A stretch of 64,000 nt of DNA from a bacterium (GTDB taxonomy: Bacteria > Cyanobacteriota > Vampirovibrionia > Obscuribacterales > Obscuribacteraceae): assembly GCA_016124935.1 (NCBI GenBank), contig WGMS01000017.1, positions 58,963 through 122,962 on the forward strand, read 5' to 3'. The translations under genes were made by a program, and so were the position numbers. Positions 1 through 8,642 of the stretch are shown here, in pieces. Each line of letters begins with the position of its first letter. Position 1 is the stretch's first letter. The notes beneath the pieces are model-generated. The model was not told where the DNA came from, ran no database searches, and saw only the letters and a program-made list of their open reading frames with translations.

Positions 1-1
1 G

Positions 2-880
2 CTGGCTAAGCAATTTGCCGCCGACAAAAAAGACGACGAAGCCCTGGCCTATCTAGCCAAGCTGACCGCCATCAATAAAAATCCAAAACACTACGAGACC
101 AGCGCGGAAATCTACGAAAAATCGGACAAGCTAGAGCTAGCCATCGACCAGCTTCGCAAAGCGCTTGAGTTGAGCGCAAGCCCCAGACTGCAAACCAAGC
201 TTGCCACCTTGCTTGCCCGCCGGGGCAAAGAGATGCTCGATGCCGGTCAATCGGAGACAGGCTATGCCTACCTGCAACAAGCCCGCTCCATCGATCCATC
301 TAGCGCTCTTCCCGAAGTCACCTTGAAACGGGTTCAAATAGGCATCGACCCGAGCACCAGGATGCCGATGATCACAGGCGAAGTCTGGAACCCCGGCACA
401 AGAAGTGTCGGTCAGCTCAGCCTGAAAGTGGAGCTTTATGACAGCAAAAGCCTCCAGACCGTATTTTCGAAAGAGACCAAACTTGTGGACGAGTTTGTCC
501 GCCCTCTCAAAGCAAAAGAGTCCAAGGAATTCACTTTCATCTCAGACAGCCCGGCCCGGGCTGACGGAACCATGGAGTTCCAGGTCTACATAGATGGTTC
601 ATTGTATAAAGCCTACAAATTCGAAAAGAGAAGAGCACCGGCGGCAGTGGCAGAATCCACAGCCCACCCATCGGAAGAGAGCGAAGTTGCTCCTCAGCCG
701 GTTTTACGTCCGGCTATAAGATCGCCCAAGATGCCGCCCCTTAACTATGGCGGTGCGCCCACTCCCGGAAGCGCTCCGGTTCCCCGAGGGCAGACCACGA
801 CCACCACGCCGACTACTCAGCCGGGCGTAAGTCCATCTACGACACCGGAAGAGAAGACTCTTCAAGATCTGGATTTCTGA
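2..880 (+). CDS. TPR-containing protein, 5' truncated by window edge
   Basis: The reading frame is open from base 2 to the TGA at 878-880, so the true start lies before the window. The first ~100 residues are helical and TPR-like, with paired A/L-rich helices ending in the motif ARSIDPSS. A beta-rich stretch follows (about residues 110-210 of the visible part) with VITGEVWNPGTRSVGQL-type spacing, reminiscent of FxLYD/extracellular protein-interaction domains. The tail is Pro/Thr/Ser-rich low complexity. A TTG at 170 could be read as a start, but the coding pattern upstream of it is continuous. Function unknown; probably a scaffold or envelope-associated protein. Confidence 0.75.
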   Translation: MAKQFAADKKDDEALAYLAKLTAINKNPKHYETSAEIYEKSDKLELAIDQLRKALELSASPRLQTKLATLLARRGKEMLDAGQSETGYAYLQQARSIDPSSALPEVTLKRVQIGIDPSTRMPMITGEVWNPGTRSVGQLSLKVELYDSKSLQTVFSKETKLVDEFVRPLKAKESKEFTFISDSPARADGTMEFQVYIDGSLYKAYKFEKRRAPAAVAESTAHPSEESEVAPQPVLRPAIRSPKMPPLNYGGAPTPGSAPVPRGQTTTTTPTTQPGVSPSTTPEEKTLQDLDF

Positions 881-925
881 TATCTAAGCGTTAAGCCGAG
901 CAGCACCGGCAGCGATATCAACCGA

Positions 926-946
926 CACCCGTCACCCGTCACCCGT
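926..946. repeat. Three tandem copies of a 7-bp unit (CACCCGT)
   Basis: Three perfect head-to-tail copies of CACCCGT lie in the 65-bp gap between the convergent genes, and the last one touches the TGA stop of the GGDEF gene at 946-948. Likely a small slipped-strand repeat; no function is visible. Confidence 0.6.
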
Positions 947-1620
947 CAACCGTTATAAACTCGGTCTCCGCCCTCGGCTTTAGCAACATCGAGAAACTCG
1001 ATAGCTTTGTTCATCAAATCCAACTCGTCTCTGGCATGGGTGGGGAAAGAGACCACGCCCACCGAGCAAGTTACTCTAAGGCTCTTGAGCTCATCGCTGA
1101 TAGGCATCGACTTGAGCCTTTCTCTAATACGCTCACCGACCACCACAGCTCTCGATGAATAGGTCTCGGGAAAAATCACCGCCAGACGGTTGTCCTTGCA
1201 GCGTCCGGGGATATCCACATCCCGAATCGCCTTTTTAATTATCTTGGCGGTGGTGCGCAGCATGTCCTCGACAATCATTGAGCCATACTGCCTGCCATAG
1301 GTCTCGACGTCATCGACTTCGACAATCAAAATCGAAACCGGGCGCTTATAACGCTTGGCACGCTTCAGTTCGTATTCCAGCTTGCGGATATAGGTCTTGA
1401 AATTGAAAAGTCCGGTGGACTTATCCAGTAAACTGACTTTCTCGTATTCTTCGAGGGTCTCGTCGGAGATATTGTCTCGGCTGCGATTGAGATCGCGCTG
1501 TTGCTTCTCTGTATTGAACTTCTGACGTTCGTCCTTGGTCTTCTCGACCATCTGGGTGAATTTATTCTCCCGGGTGTAGGACCACCCCTCACGCTCGTCC
1601 CGCTCGCCTCTCTCGCTCAT
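946..1620 (-). CDS. GGDEF-fold protein with degenerate active site
   Basis: 224 residues. Residues 1-60 are a charged Arg/Glu/Lys-rich helical leader. Residues ~62-224 align with a GGDEF domain: the STGLFNFKTY start, the ELKRAKRYKRPVSILIVEVDD core and the SVGVVSFP and AKAEGGDRVY ends are all recognisable. The signature loop normally reading GGDEF is KDNRL (residues 142-146) and the metal-binding Asp region reads EVDDVE, so diguanylate cyclase activity is unlikely. It could be a c-di-GMP or GTP sensor or a purely structural domain. No transmembrane helix. An AGG sits 8-9 nt before the ATG. Convergent to the truncated TPR gene. Confidence 0.85.
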   Translation of the reverse strand: MSERGERDEREGWSYTRENKFTQMVEKTKDERQKFNTEKQQRDLNRSRDNISDETLEEYEKVSLLDKSTGLFNFKTYIRKLEYELKRAKRYKRPVSILIVEVDDVETYGRQYGSMIVEDMLRTTAKIIKKAIRDVDIPGRCKDNRLAVIFPETYSSRAVVVGERIRERLKSMPISDELKSLRVTCSVGVVSFPTHARDELDLMNKAIEFLDVAKAEGGDRVYNG

Positions 1621-1834
1621 TCCGAATACCTGCCCATATAAACATATAACTCTATTGTAGCTTTACCACGATCTAAATAGAGCTAAAACTTAAAAAATCT
1701 CCGACTCCTGCGCCTATACAGCGATTTATCCGAAGCGTCGAGAACAAAATGCCGGGGAAAGCCTCTGACTATGAGCCGCTGAGGCGATTCTTCTTGTATA
1801 TTAGAAAAGATGAAGCCTGGACATACCAGCGGCA

Positions 1835-3022
1835 TTACTTTCCACCGTGGAAGCGTCCGCCCCACATACGGCTCGAATTCACCTCGCCGAATATGTATGT
1901 ATCCCCATTCCTGGACTTGATAGAAACCTGCTTGCCGTCCCAGGTTGTACGGTCACCGTTGGGATAGTCTATTGTTCTTTTTGCCGAATCATGGAGATTG
2001 TATTTCAAAATTGTGCCATCGGATCTGGTGGTCTTCACATTGCCGGCAGGATCTATTATCGTGTTCTCTCCCCTTGCCAGATCGAGCCTGTGAACATACT
2101 TTCCTGGTGACACAACTTGCTTTCCGGTGAGGGTCTCTATCTCTACCCGACCATCAACACTGTGTTTCTCCCGGGCGCCGTCCCGTTGAATCCACTTCTC
2201 ACCATTTCCCAGATCCAGCTCTTCATAGTCTCTGGTCTTGGTCAACTTGCCCCCGTTGGGATATTCGGTCACCCGCCTGCCGTCGCGAAAAGTGGTGGTG
2301 CTGATATCGGTATCGAGCTCAGTCACTACTCTTCGTCCATCTCCGTAAGCCTTTACTTCTAGCGGTTCATAGTTGCCGGAGCGCAAAATCTTAGAGCCAT
2401 CCGGTGCTTTTACCCAGTCTTTGCCCAGCATATTGAACTCGATCCGGGCTTTCAATGGAGACTGTCGTAGATAAGATACTGCGGCAGGGGTACAGCGCCC
2501 CGCCGCAGCGGCGCCAACGCCGGCCAGCAATCCGGTTGCGGTCTCCAGCTCATCAGGACCTACCGCCTGCTTGAACTGGGCAAGACTCTGCTCGTAAGCA
2601 TAGGGACTTTCATGGTTCTGCCAGACCCGGTCCATGGCTTGCTTCACCATTGTGTTTCGCTCTATGTTACTGGGATTATTCAAGTCGACCTTGCTCCAGA
2701 GCCACTGGGCGCCCATTAAGGTAGCGCCGCCCACACAGGCTGCTCCAATTAAAGGAGCCTCGGCCGCCATCACCCCGATGCCGACTCCGATAGCCGCCCC
2801 GGATGCCAGGGCAAGACCGGCATCACAAGCCGCTTTACCAGGATCTCGATTGAACTCGTCTACGATACCGCCGACAGCGCCTTCACCCACCAACTTCAAC
2901 TCTGTGATGGCTTTTTGAGAATCCGCCATCAGATCGACCAGGTTGAAACGATCACCTGCGCCCGCATCTGTCCTGGTTGTAGCGTCACTGCCTATCGAGT
3001 TGTATTGCGACTCTAGATTCAT
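1835..3022 (-). CDS. YD/RHS-like repeat protein with hydrophobic Gly/Ala segment
   Basis: 395 residues with a strong ribosome binding site (AAGGAGG, 10 nt before ATG). Residues ~60-115 and ~165-180 are Gly/Ala-rich hydrophobic stretches able to insert in a membrane. From ~205 to the end the protein is a run of degenerate beta units of the type DGRRVTEYPNGGKLT, DGTILKYNLHDSAKRTIDYPNG and GKQVSIKSRNGDTYIF, the pattern of YD/RHS repeats. No nuclease or other toxin domain follows, so a polymorphic toxin is not supported. It lies downstream of rpsB but is probably transcribed separately. It is convergent to nothing and is followed by a 214-bp gap. Function unknown; likely surface or envelope. Confidence 0.7.
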   Translation of the reverse strand: MNLESQYNSIGSDATTRTDAGAGDRFNLVDLMADSQKAITELKLVGEGAVGGIVDEFNRDPGKAACDAGLALASGAAIGVGIGVMAAEAPLIGAACVGGATLMGAQWLWSKVDLNNPSNIERNTMVKQAMDRVWQNHESPYAYEQSLAQFKQAVGPDELETATGLLAGVGAAAAGRCTPAAVSYLRQSPLKARIEFNMLGKDWVKAPDGSKILRSGNYEPLEVKAYGDGRRVVTELDTDISTTTFRDGRRVTEYPNGGKLTKTRDYEELDLGNGEKWIQRDGAREKHSVDGRVEIETLTGKQVVSPGKYVHRLDLARGENTIIDPAGNVKTTRSDGTILKYNLHDSAKRTIDYPNGDRTTWDGKQVSIKSRNGDTYIFGEVNSSRMWGGRFHGGK

Positions 3023-3114
3023 TGTCCCTTAACCTCCTTCGGTCGGTCACTAAATTAAACGACGAAGGGACAAGGTTTACACTGTGCAAATCCACAGAGA
3101 TTGACAAGGTCAAA

Positions 3115-3156
3115 AACCGAAGGGGAGCCGGTGCCAATCTCCCGCCACAGGAAAGA
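3115..3156 (-). terminator. Possible weak terminator downstream of rpsB
   Basis: On the minus strand GGGAG and CTCCC can pair across an 11-nt loop and are followed by CTTCGGTTTTT; an overlapping ACCG/CGGT pairing also ends in the T run. The stems are short, so this is a tentative call. Confidence 0.3.
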
Positions 3157-3243
3157 TTAGAAGGAACATGGTAAATAGTATGAAGCCGCACTTAAGAAGG
3201 GGCTGAAGGATCACAGCACGGATCGAATGAAAGTGAACGGAGA

Positions 3244-4074
3244 CTAAGCTTCGCTACCTACACTACTTTCGTCCGCTTCGGCTTCGCTTTCTTGAATCTG
3301 GGTCTGCTCGGCAGGCGCGGGAGAGACGAACTCAGAAGCGGCAGGCGCCGGCTGCTGGGTCTGGGCCGGAGCCTGTCCCCCAGAATCTTTGCTCTCGGGA
3401 GCGCCACGCAGGATGGCATCAGCCAGGGAACCTAGCAACAACCGCACTGAGCTTACCGAGTCATCGTTAGCCGGGACCACATAGTCGAGACCATCGGGGT
3501 CGCCATCCGTATCGAGCAGGACCACGGTAGTGATACCAAGCTTCTTGGCTTCCAGTAAAGCTGTGTTCTCTCTTTTTTGGTCGACTACGACGATGACGTC
3601 AGGACGACCACGCATATTTTTCAATCCACCCAGAAACTTGCTGAGTTTCTCATACTCACGCATTTTCACCGCTTGCTCTTTCTTGGGCATGCGATAGAAA
3701 TCACCGTTGGTTCTGGAGTCTTCCAGATCTCTCAGGCGATTAATCCGGGCTCTAATAGTCTCGAAGTTGGTGAGCATACCACCGAGCCAGCGGCGGTTTA
3801 CATAATAGGCGCCGCATCTGGTCGCCTGGCTCTCCACCATCTCCGCCGCCTGTTTCTTTGTGCCGACAAAGACGATGTTTTTCTTCTGTTTTGCCATGTT
3901 CTCGAGGAACTGGCAGGCTCTGTCCAGGGCGACTCTGGTCTGGGCGAGATCGATGATATGGCGGCCGCTGCGCTCGCCATAGATATAGGGTCTCATTTTG
4001 GGATTCCAGCGGCTGGATCTATGGCCGAAATGCACCCCGGCGTCGATTAGCTGTTTCATAGATACGTCTGCCAA
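3244..4074 (-). CDS. rpsB: 30S ribosomal protein S2
   Basis: The S2 signature block AGVHFGHRSSRWNPKMRPYI is near the N-terminus, followed by the conserved NIVFVGTKKQAAE and VNRRWLGGMLTNFET regions and the DTDGDPDGLDYVVPANDD block. I place the start at TTG 4074 (giving M-A-D-V-S-M-K-Q-L, the usual S2 N-terminus) with GAGGGG upstream; ATG 4059 is the alternative. The frame stays open to 4215, but that extension is not S2-like. Residues after ~230 form a Pro/Ala/Gln/Glu-rich acidic tail absent from most S2 proteins. tsf, usually the next gene, is not here: the next gene in this direction is the YD-repeat protein. Confidence 0.97.
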   Translation of the reverse strand: MADVSMKQLIDAGVHFGHRSSRWNPKMRPYIYGERSGRHIIDLAQTRVALDRACQFLENMAKQKKNIVFVGTKKQAAEMVESQATRCGAYYVNRRWLGGMLTNFETIRARINRLRDLEDSRTNGDFYRMPKKEQAVKMREYEKLSKFLGGLKNMRGRPDVIVVVDQKRENTALLEAKKLGITTVVLLDTDGDPDGLDYVVPANDDSVSSVRLLLGSLADAILRGAPESKDSGGQAPAQTQQPAPAASEFVSPAPAEQTQIQESEAEADESSVGSEA

Positions 4075-4298
4075 TTTCCTTGATAACCCCTCTTGAGACT
4101 TGACGTGTAGAAGAATAGCATGAGGACCCGCGCTTTGAAACCTTATGTAGGTGACTGTAGCGTTATTTAGCTTAAAAAAAGCCCGACACGATATAGCCCA
4201 GGGGCAGATAATCACCGAGTACGATCTTCAACCACGCTAGCTTTTCGGCTCCAAGGGTATCTTATTCAGAGAGTTGTCTTAATAAGAAGAAAAGCGAT

Positions 4299-6836
4299 TT
4301 GAAGAGAACTTCCCGCAGCCTGATCCTTGCAATCTCTACAATCTTAGCCCTGGTTGCGTCTATGAGCTCCGCCCTGGCCTGGGAGACTTATACTTATGCC
4401 CCGGTCAGGGTAGGCGGCGGAGCCGCATTTCTAGTCACCGACGCAGACAATGCCTCGGCTTCCGACCGGGCAGAAGCGATCACCAGTCAAATTGACGAGA
4501 TTCTAAAAAACCCGGAGTTGAAACCGGAGGATGTTGCCGTCGGTCAGGACCCGGAAGGGCACTACTGCATTCGCCTGGGCACAAGAACACTTGCCACGGT
4601 AACGGACGCGGATGTGAAGGTCTTCGGCACCCCTGCCAAGGTCCTGGCCGCCCGCTGGGCTTCCAACATAAAGACCAAAGCCTCTCGACTGGAGCCGATT
4701 TTTAGAAACAAAAGCACAGAGAAAGGCGAGATCAAGATGCTGGGCGAACACCAGGTTTTGCTACTGCTTTTGCAAGTGGCCATTCTTTTGCTGGGCGCTT
4801 TCATCTGCGGTGAAATCATCTCTTCTATGGGTCAGCCGGCGGTCATAGGTCAGATGCTGGCAGGCATAATACTGGGCAAATCAGTTTTCGGAACGTTCTT
4901 TCCTGATCTTGCCGGGATAATTTTTCCGGTGCAGGCAAGCCAGGCCAATCTGCTGGAGGTTGTCTCCTGGATAGGGGTGATCTTCCTCCTTATGCTGACT
5001 GGTCTCGAAACAGACTTAGAGTTGATCAAAAAACAGGGGCGCTCCGCCCTCGGTGCCTCTATCCTTGGTATCATCATCCCCTATTCCACCGGTTTCGGTT
5101 TCGCTTATCTCATTCCTGACGACCTGCTTCTCAACCCGGAGCACAGGCTGATAGTGGCGCTTTTCATAGGCACCGTATTTTCTGTCTCTTCGGTGCCGGT
5201 TATCGCCAAGATCCTCATGGACATGCAGCTTCTGCGACGCAATGTGGCCCAGGTCATACTTGCCACCGCCCTGGTCCATGATACCGTCGGTTGTATCATC
5301 CTCGCCCTGGTGGCGGCACTAGCCAGCGCCCATTCTTTCGGTCCGGAGTTGTTCAAAGCGCCGGTGGGCACCGTTGTATTCGTGGCCGTTGCCATATTAG
5401 GCAGAAAGTATTTCTTCAACCTGCTCAGATATATCAACGACCATATCCAGAGAGACGAAGCCCTGGTGACCGCGGTCACGGTCATGCTTCTGCTCAGCGC
5501 CGCTTTCACCCAGTATGTCGGGGTGCACGTAGTTCTCGGCGCCTTCATAGTAGGTTTTCTCCTGTCCCAGACTCCCATAATCAGGAGCCGGGTGATTCAC
5601 TCTTTCGAGGTGATTACCATGGGTATTTTCGCGCCGATTTTCTTCGCCGGCGCCGGACTGCATGTCAACCTCGGACTGCTTGCCGATCCCAAGCTGTTTT
5701 TCCTGACCATAGGCATGGCTCTACTTGCATGCGCCAGCAAGGTAGGCGCCAACTTCGTCGGCGGTCGCTGGGGAGGTCTTTCGAAGTGGGAAGCTCTCTG
5801 TCTGGGTTTCGGAGCCAACGCGCCTGGAGCCATGGGTCTTATCGTGGGTATATTGGGCTATTCGATGGGGATCATCAATGTCGAGCTCTTATCGGTGATC
5901 ATCGTCATGTCCCTGGTGACTACGGCGATAACGCCACCACTTATGAAGTGGTCTCTCAAACATGTCCAGGTCGGCGACGCAGAGCAAGAGCGTCTTGAAA
6001 AAGAAGAGATCAAATCCAAGACTCATATAGGACATCTGAAGAGAATTCTGCTCCCCACCGGTGGTGGCACCTACGGCAATCTCAGCGCCCATATTCTCAA
6101 AGCCATCTCTGCCGACCATAAAATAGAAGCGACGCTGTTCACCTCGGCAAAAACCAGGGATGCGGCCCCGCAGCACGAATATATCGACCATATCAGAGGA
6201 ATAATCTATGACGGCAACGTCACCATGGTGGACAGATTCGCGGAATCAGAAGACAGAGTAGAAGATATACTGACCGAGTCGGAAAAAGGTTATGACCTTA
6301 TTCTGGTAGGAGCGGCCAATACCTCGAAAGAGGAGAATCAAGATTCTTTGTTCGGAAAACAGATAGACAGCCTTATAGAAAAAAGCGGAAAGCCCCTCTT
6401 TGTGTTGCACTGGCCTGGGGAAAGTCATACAAAACCGGTCAAGAAAATCCTCATCCCCAGCTCCGGTTCGGAATCATCTGTAAGAGCGCTGGAGTTGGGT
6501 CTGGTTATCGCCCGGGGCACCGGCGCCGAAGTCACCTGTCTTTCGGTGGTGGAAGAGCCCCGCACGAGCAAAGACTCAGAAGAATCGAAGAAACACGCCC
6601 AGGACATCGCCCGCAGCTCTTCCAGTCTGGCGACGGCTTACGAACTGGAAGTCCAGACTCTTGTAAGGGAGGCCGAAACCGCCGGCGAAGAGATATTGAA
6701 AGTGGCAGAAGAGATTGGAGCCGACGCGATAATTCTGGGTGGAGAGAAAAGACCTACAGATAACCTTTTCCTCGGCCAAATCGTGCAAAAGGTGGTGCAT
6801 GGCTCTCACTGCGGAGTCGGTGTCTACATCAGCTAA
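4299..6836 (+). CDS. CPA2-type cation/proton antiporter with N-terminal secreted domain and two C-terminal USP domains
   Basis: 845 residues from a TTG start. Residues 1-27 form a Sec signal peptide (cleavage after SSALA). Residues ~28-145 are a soluble, presumably periplasmic domain with VRVGGGAAFLVTDAD and GTRTLATVTDADV motifs. Residues ~150-560 contain about a dozen membrane helices of the KefB/NapA (CPA2) sodium-hydrogen exchanger fold, including LMLTGLETDLELI and FGANAPGAMGLIVGIL. Residues ~575-700 and ~705-845 are two universal-stress-protein-like domains (RILLPTGGGTYGN, KILIPSSGSESS; the second ends in a GxVVHGSHCGVGVYI-like strand). The N-terminal domain resembles the secreted head seen on some cyanobacterial MscS-type channels; that is from memory and not checked. 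The 3' end overlaps the convergent oxygenase gene by 8 bp. Confidence 0.88.
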   Translation: MKRTSRSLILAISTILALVASMSSALAWETYTYAPVRVGGGAAFLVTDADNASASDRAEAITSQIDEILKNPELKPEDVAVGQDPEGHYCIRLGTRTLATVTDADVKVFGTPAKVLAARWASNIKTKASRLEPIFRNKSTEKGEIKMLGEHQVLLLLLQVAILLLGAFICGEIISSMGQPAVIGQMLAGIILGKSVFGTFFPDLAGIIFPVQASQANLLEVVSWIGVIFLLMLTGLETDLELIKKQGRSALGASILGIIIPYSTGFGFAYLIPDDLLLNPEHRLIVALFIGTVFSVSSVPVIAKILMDMQLLRRNVAQVILATALVHDTVGCIILALVAALASAHSFGPELFKAPVGTVVFVAVAILGRKYFFNLLRYINDHIQRDEALVTAVTVMLLLSAAFTQYVGVHVVLGAFIVGFLLSQTPIIRSRVIHSFEVITMGIFAPIFFAGAGLHVNLGLLADPKLFFLTIGMALLACASKVGANFVGGRWGGLSKWEALCLGFGANAPGAMGLIVGILGYSMGIINVELLSVIIVMSLVTTAITPPLMKWSLKHVQVGDAEQERLEKEEIKSKTHIGHLKRILLPTGGGTYGNLSAHILKAISADHKIEATLFTSAKTRDAAPQHEYIDHIRGIIYDGNVTMVDRFAESEDRVEDILTESEKGYDLILVGAANTSKEENQDSLFGKQIDSLIEKSGKPLFVLHWPGESHTKPVKKILIPSSGSESSVRALELGLVIARGTGAEVTCLSVVEEPRTSKDSEESKKHAQDIARSSSSLATAYELEVQTLVREAETAGEEILKVAEEIGADAIILGGEKRPTDNLFLGQIVQKVVHGSHCGVGVYIS

Positions 6837-7803
6837 GACAGCAAGCAGGGTTATAACACCAGCGATTATGAAGTTTACGAAAACGCTCGGTAGAAAGGAA
6901 CGAGATCTCGCCTTCGACCTCTTCCGGCCGGAAGACTCGATGAATATGTTCACTTTCCCGACCTTGCCTCTGTGATTGACAGGAAATTGAAACCGGAGCA
7001 AGCAGGCTGGTCAGAAGCGGCGTATAGAAAAACGGTGCCGAGATTCTCTCCTCCACAATATCCGGCACAACCACTCTATGAGATGCCGGTCGAATCGCTT
7101 CTCTAGTGGCGAGAGACAAAAGCTCCCCGGCAAGCACAAGAAGATCCCCTGGCTCCGTAACCAGGTCTTGCCAGTAACCATCCGAAGTATACAACTGAAG
7201 CCCTTCAACAGGATCTTGTGAAACAATGGTTATCCAGCTCCAATCGGCATGGGCCGGAGTGCCGGTGACCGAAGAGCTATCCGAACCGGTGGCGGTGCCG
7301 CAGTATTTAATTAGTTTGAGCAGACAGTAAGAAGAATCGTAAGCGTTCTGCGGAAAAACCGGCCCGTTATAAGTGGATGATAGAAAAGCGGCAAGACTAT
7401 GCATCTCTTCGAAATAAGCAGCCAATCTCTTTTGCCCGTAAGGACTGAGTTGCTCCGGTAATTTATTGGGAGCCCTGAGATCGCCAGGCTTCATTTCTCC
7501 TCCGGCATAGATATGAAATTGCTCCCGGTCATCTCTTTGACTCTTCAAATTTGAATAACCGGTGTATCTCCCTTCTTTCTTAAGGAGGCTAAAGTTCTCT
7601 TTAACCTGCCGAGAGAGGGCGAATAGTTCTCTGGCTACCGAGAGTATCGAGGCGGCATACTCTCGACTGTGCTTCGAGGTAAGAAGGAAGGCACTATATT
7701 TAGTGAATGCGTCATTTACATCTACATGAAAAGAATCTGCGCAGCCATTCGGATAAGACTCTGGAAGCTCAAGCCGGGGAAGAGTAAGAGCGTGCCGCTG
7801 CAT
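6829..7803 (-). CDS. Isopenicillin N synthase-like 2-oxoglutarate/Fe(II) dioxygenase
   Basis: 324 residues. The double-stranded beta-helix residues are present: H185 and D187 (HADWSWIT), distal H242 (ASHRVVVP) and R253-x-S255 (RISAPFFYTP), the 2-oxoglutarate/Fe(II) set of the IPNS/flavonoid-oxygenase family. The N-terminal half matches the DIOX_N region only loosely. The substrate cannot be predicted. It is the last gene of the unit that begins with the M16 protease; its ATG lies 11 nt after the stop of the deoxyribosyltransferase-like gene, with GGAG well placed before it. It could also be a peptide, amino acid or nucleobase hydroxylase. Confidence 0.87.
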   Translation of the reverse strand: MQRHALTLPRLELPESYPNGCADSFHVDVNDAFTKYSAFLLTSKHSREYAASILSVARELFALSRQVKENFSLLKKEGRYTGYSNLKSQRDDREQFHIYAGGEMKPGDLRAPNKLPEQLSPYGQKRLAAYFEEMHSLAAFLSSTYNGPVFPQNAYDSSYCLLKLIKYCGTATGSDSSSVTGTPAHADWSWITIVSQDPVEGLQLYTSDGYWQDLVTEPGDLLVLAGELLSLATREAIRPASHRVVVPDIVEERISAPFFYTPLLTSLLAPVSISCQSQRQGRESEHIHRVFRPEEVEGEISFLSTERFRKLHNRWCYNPACCLS

Positions 7804-7814
7804 TGGCTTTTCTC

Positions 7815-8642
7815 CTAGCTTCTTTTGAGGGCTTTCTCTTTCCGTTCTTGACAGAGCGCCACCAGTTCATCCACCTTGAAATGGGGTCCGAAAATCCTGT
7901 GGCCCTGGTATTTGAAATGCTCTCTAGCTTCGTGCTCTTGCCAGGTCATCACCGCCTTGAATATGGTCTGAATCACCTCACTCTTTTTGAGTTCTCTGGC
8001 GATGAACCACTTACGTCCATGTTGAACGGTATCGACATCGGTATAGGCGCACTTCTCTTCGGTGGAGATCCACAGCAAAAAGCCCGAGCGGGTCTCCTCT
8101 ATATTGAAAGCGAGATCCTTGCACTCCAGATCATCTACTATCGCCCTGACATCATCCAACTTGAGACAGCCTCTTTGGCGGCGGACCAGCTGTACAGCGT
8201 ACTCTGTGCACTTCTCTACGGTATCGAATATGGGGACACCATGCTTTTCTGCCATGGACTTGAGAAAGACACGTCCGCGATTGAGATCATCGGCTTCGTA
8301 CTGATCCAGTGTCTTGCCTTCTATAACGGTACCGGCTTCCATAAACTGCAAACAGAGCGCTGTCGGTACATCGGCACCGATTAAATATGCAGCCTCTGCC
8401 ACAGCGGCTACACCACGGGTCTCTCGGCTTACCACGAACATAAGCACTTCGGCTTCGTCTTTGGTAAGCATCTCGCCTTTTTCGTCATCGACGGTCCACT
8501 CGCCCACTCCCATCTGGGGGTTGTGATAGCTTACCTTCTCTCTTTCCAGGATGGGGATGGCTATGTCCTTGCGCCAGGTGGTCCTGCCGCAGGCTCCCCC
8601 CAGAAAGACTTCCATCGTGCTCTTTCTTTGGCTTCCTGTCAT
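7815..8642 (-). CDS. Nucleoside 2-deoxyribosyltransferase-like protein (DRHyd fold)
   Basis: 275 residues. Residues 10-115 match the Nuc_deoxyrib_tr2 type: MEVFLGGACGRTTWRKD, a central YHNPQMGVGEW, the strand VLMFVVSRETRG and the catalytic-Glu helix VAAVAEAAYLIG. Residues ~115-275 form a second mixed alpha/beta region (LWISTEEKCAYTD and RKWFIARELKKSEVI segments) that I do not recognise. The ATG at 8642 overlaps the TGA of the WG/TPR gene as ATGA, which supports this start over the internal Met10 and implies translational coupling. Members cleave or transfer N-glycosidic bonds of nucleosides or nucleotides; the actual substrate here is unknown. Confidence 0.82.
   Translation of the reverse strand: MTGSQRKSTMEVFLGGACGRTTWRKDIAIPILEREKVSYHNPQMGVGEWTVDDEKGEMLTKDEAEVLMFVVSRETRGVAAVAEAAYLIGADVPTALCLQFMEAGTVIEGKTLDQYEADDLNRGRVFLKSMAEKHGVPIFDTVEKCTEYAVQLVRRQRGCLKLDDVRAIVDDLECKDLAFNIEETRSGFLLWISTEEKCAYTDVDTVQHGRKWFIARELKKSEVIQTIFKAVMTWQEHEAREHFKYQGHRIFGPHFKVDELVALCQERKEKALKRS

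Noticed and set aside
1835..3022. Polymorphic toxin
   Set aside because: No recognisable toxin or immunity gene adjacent.
4075..4215. N-terminal extension of rpsB
   Set aside because: S2 proteins begin at the M-A-D-V-S-M-K position; upstream residues are not S2-like.
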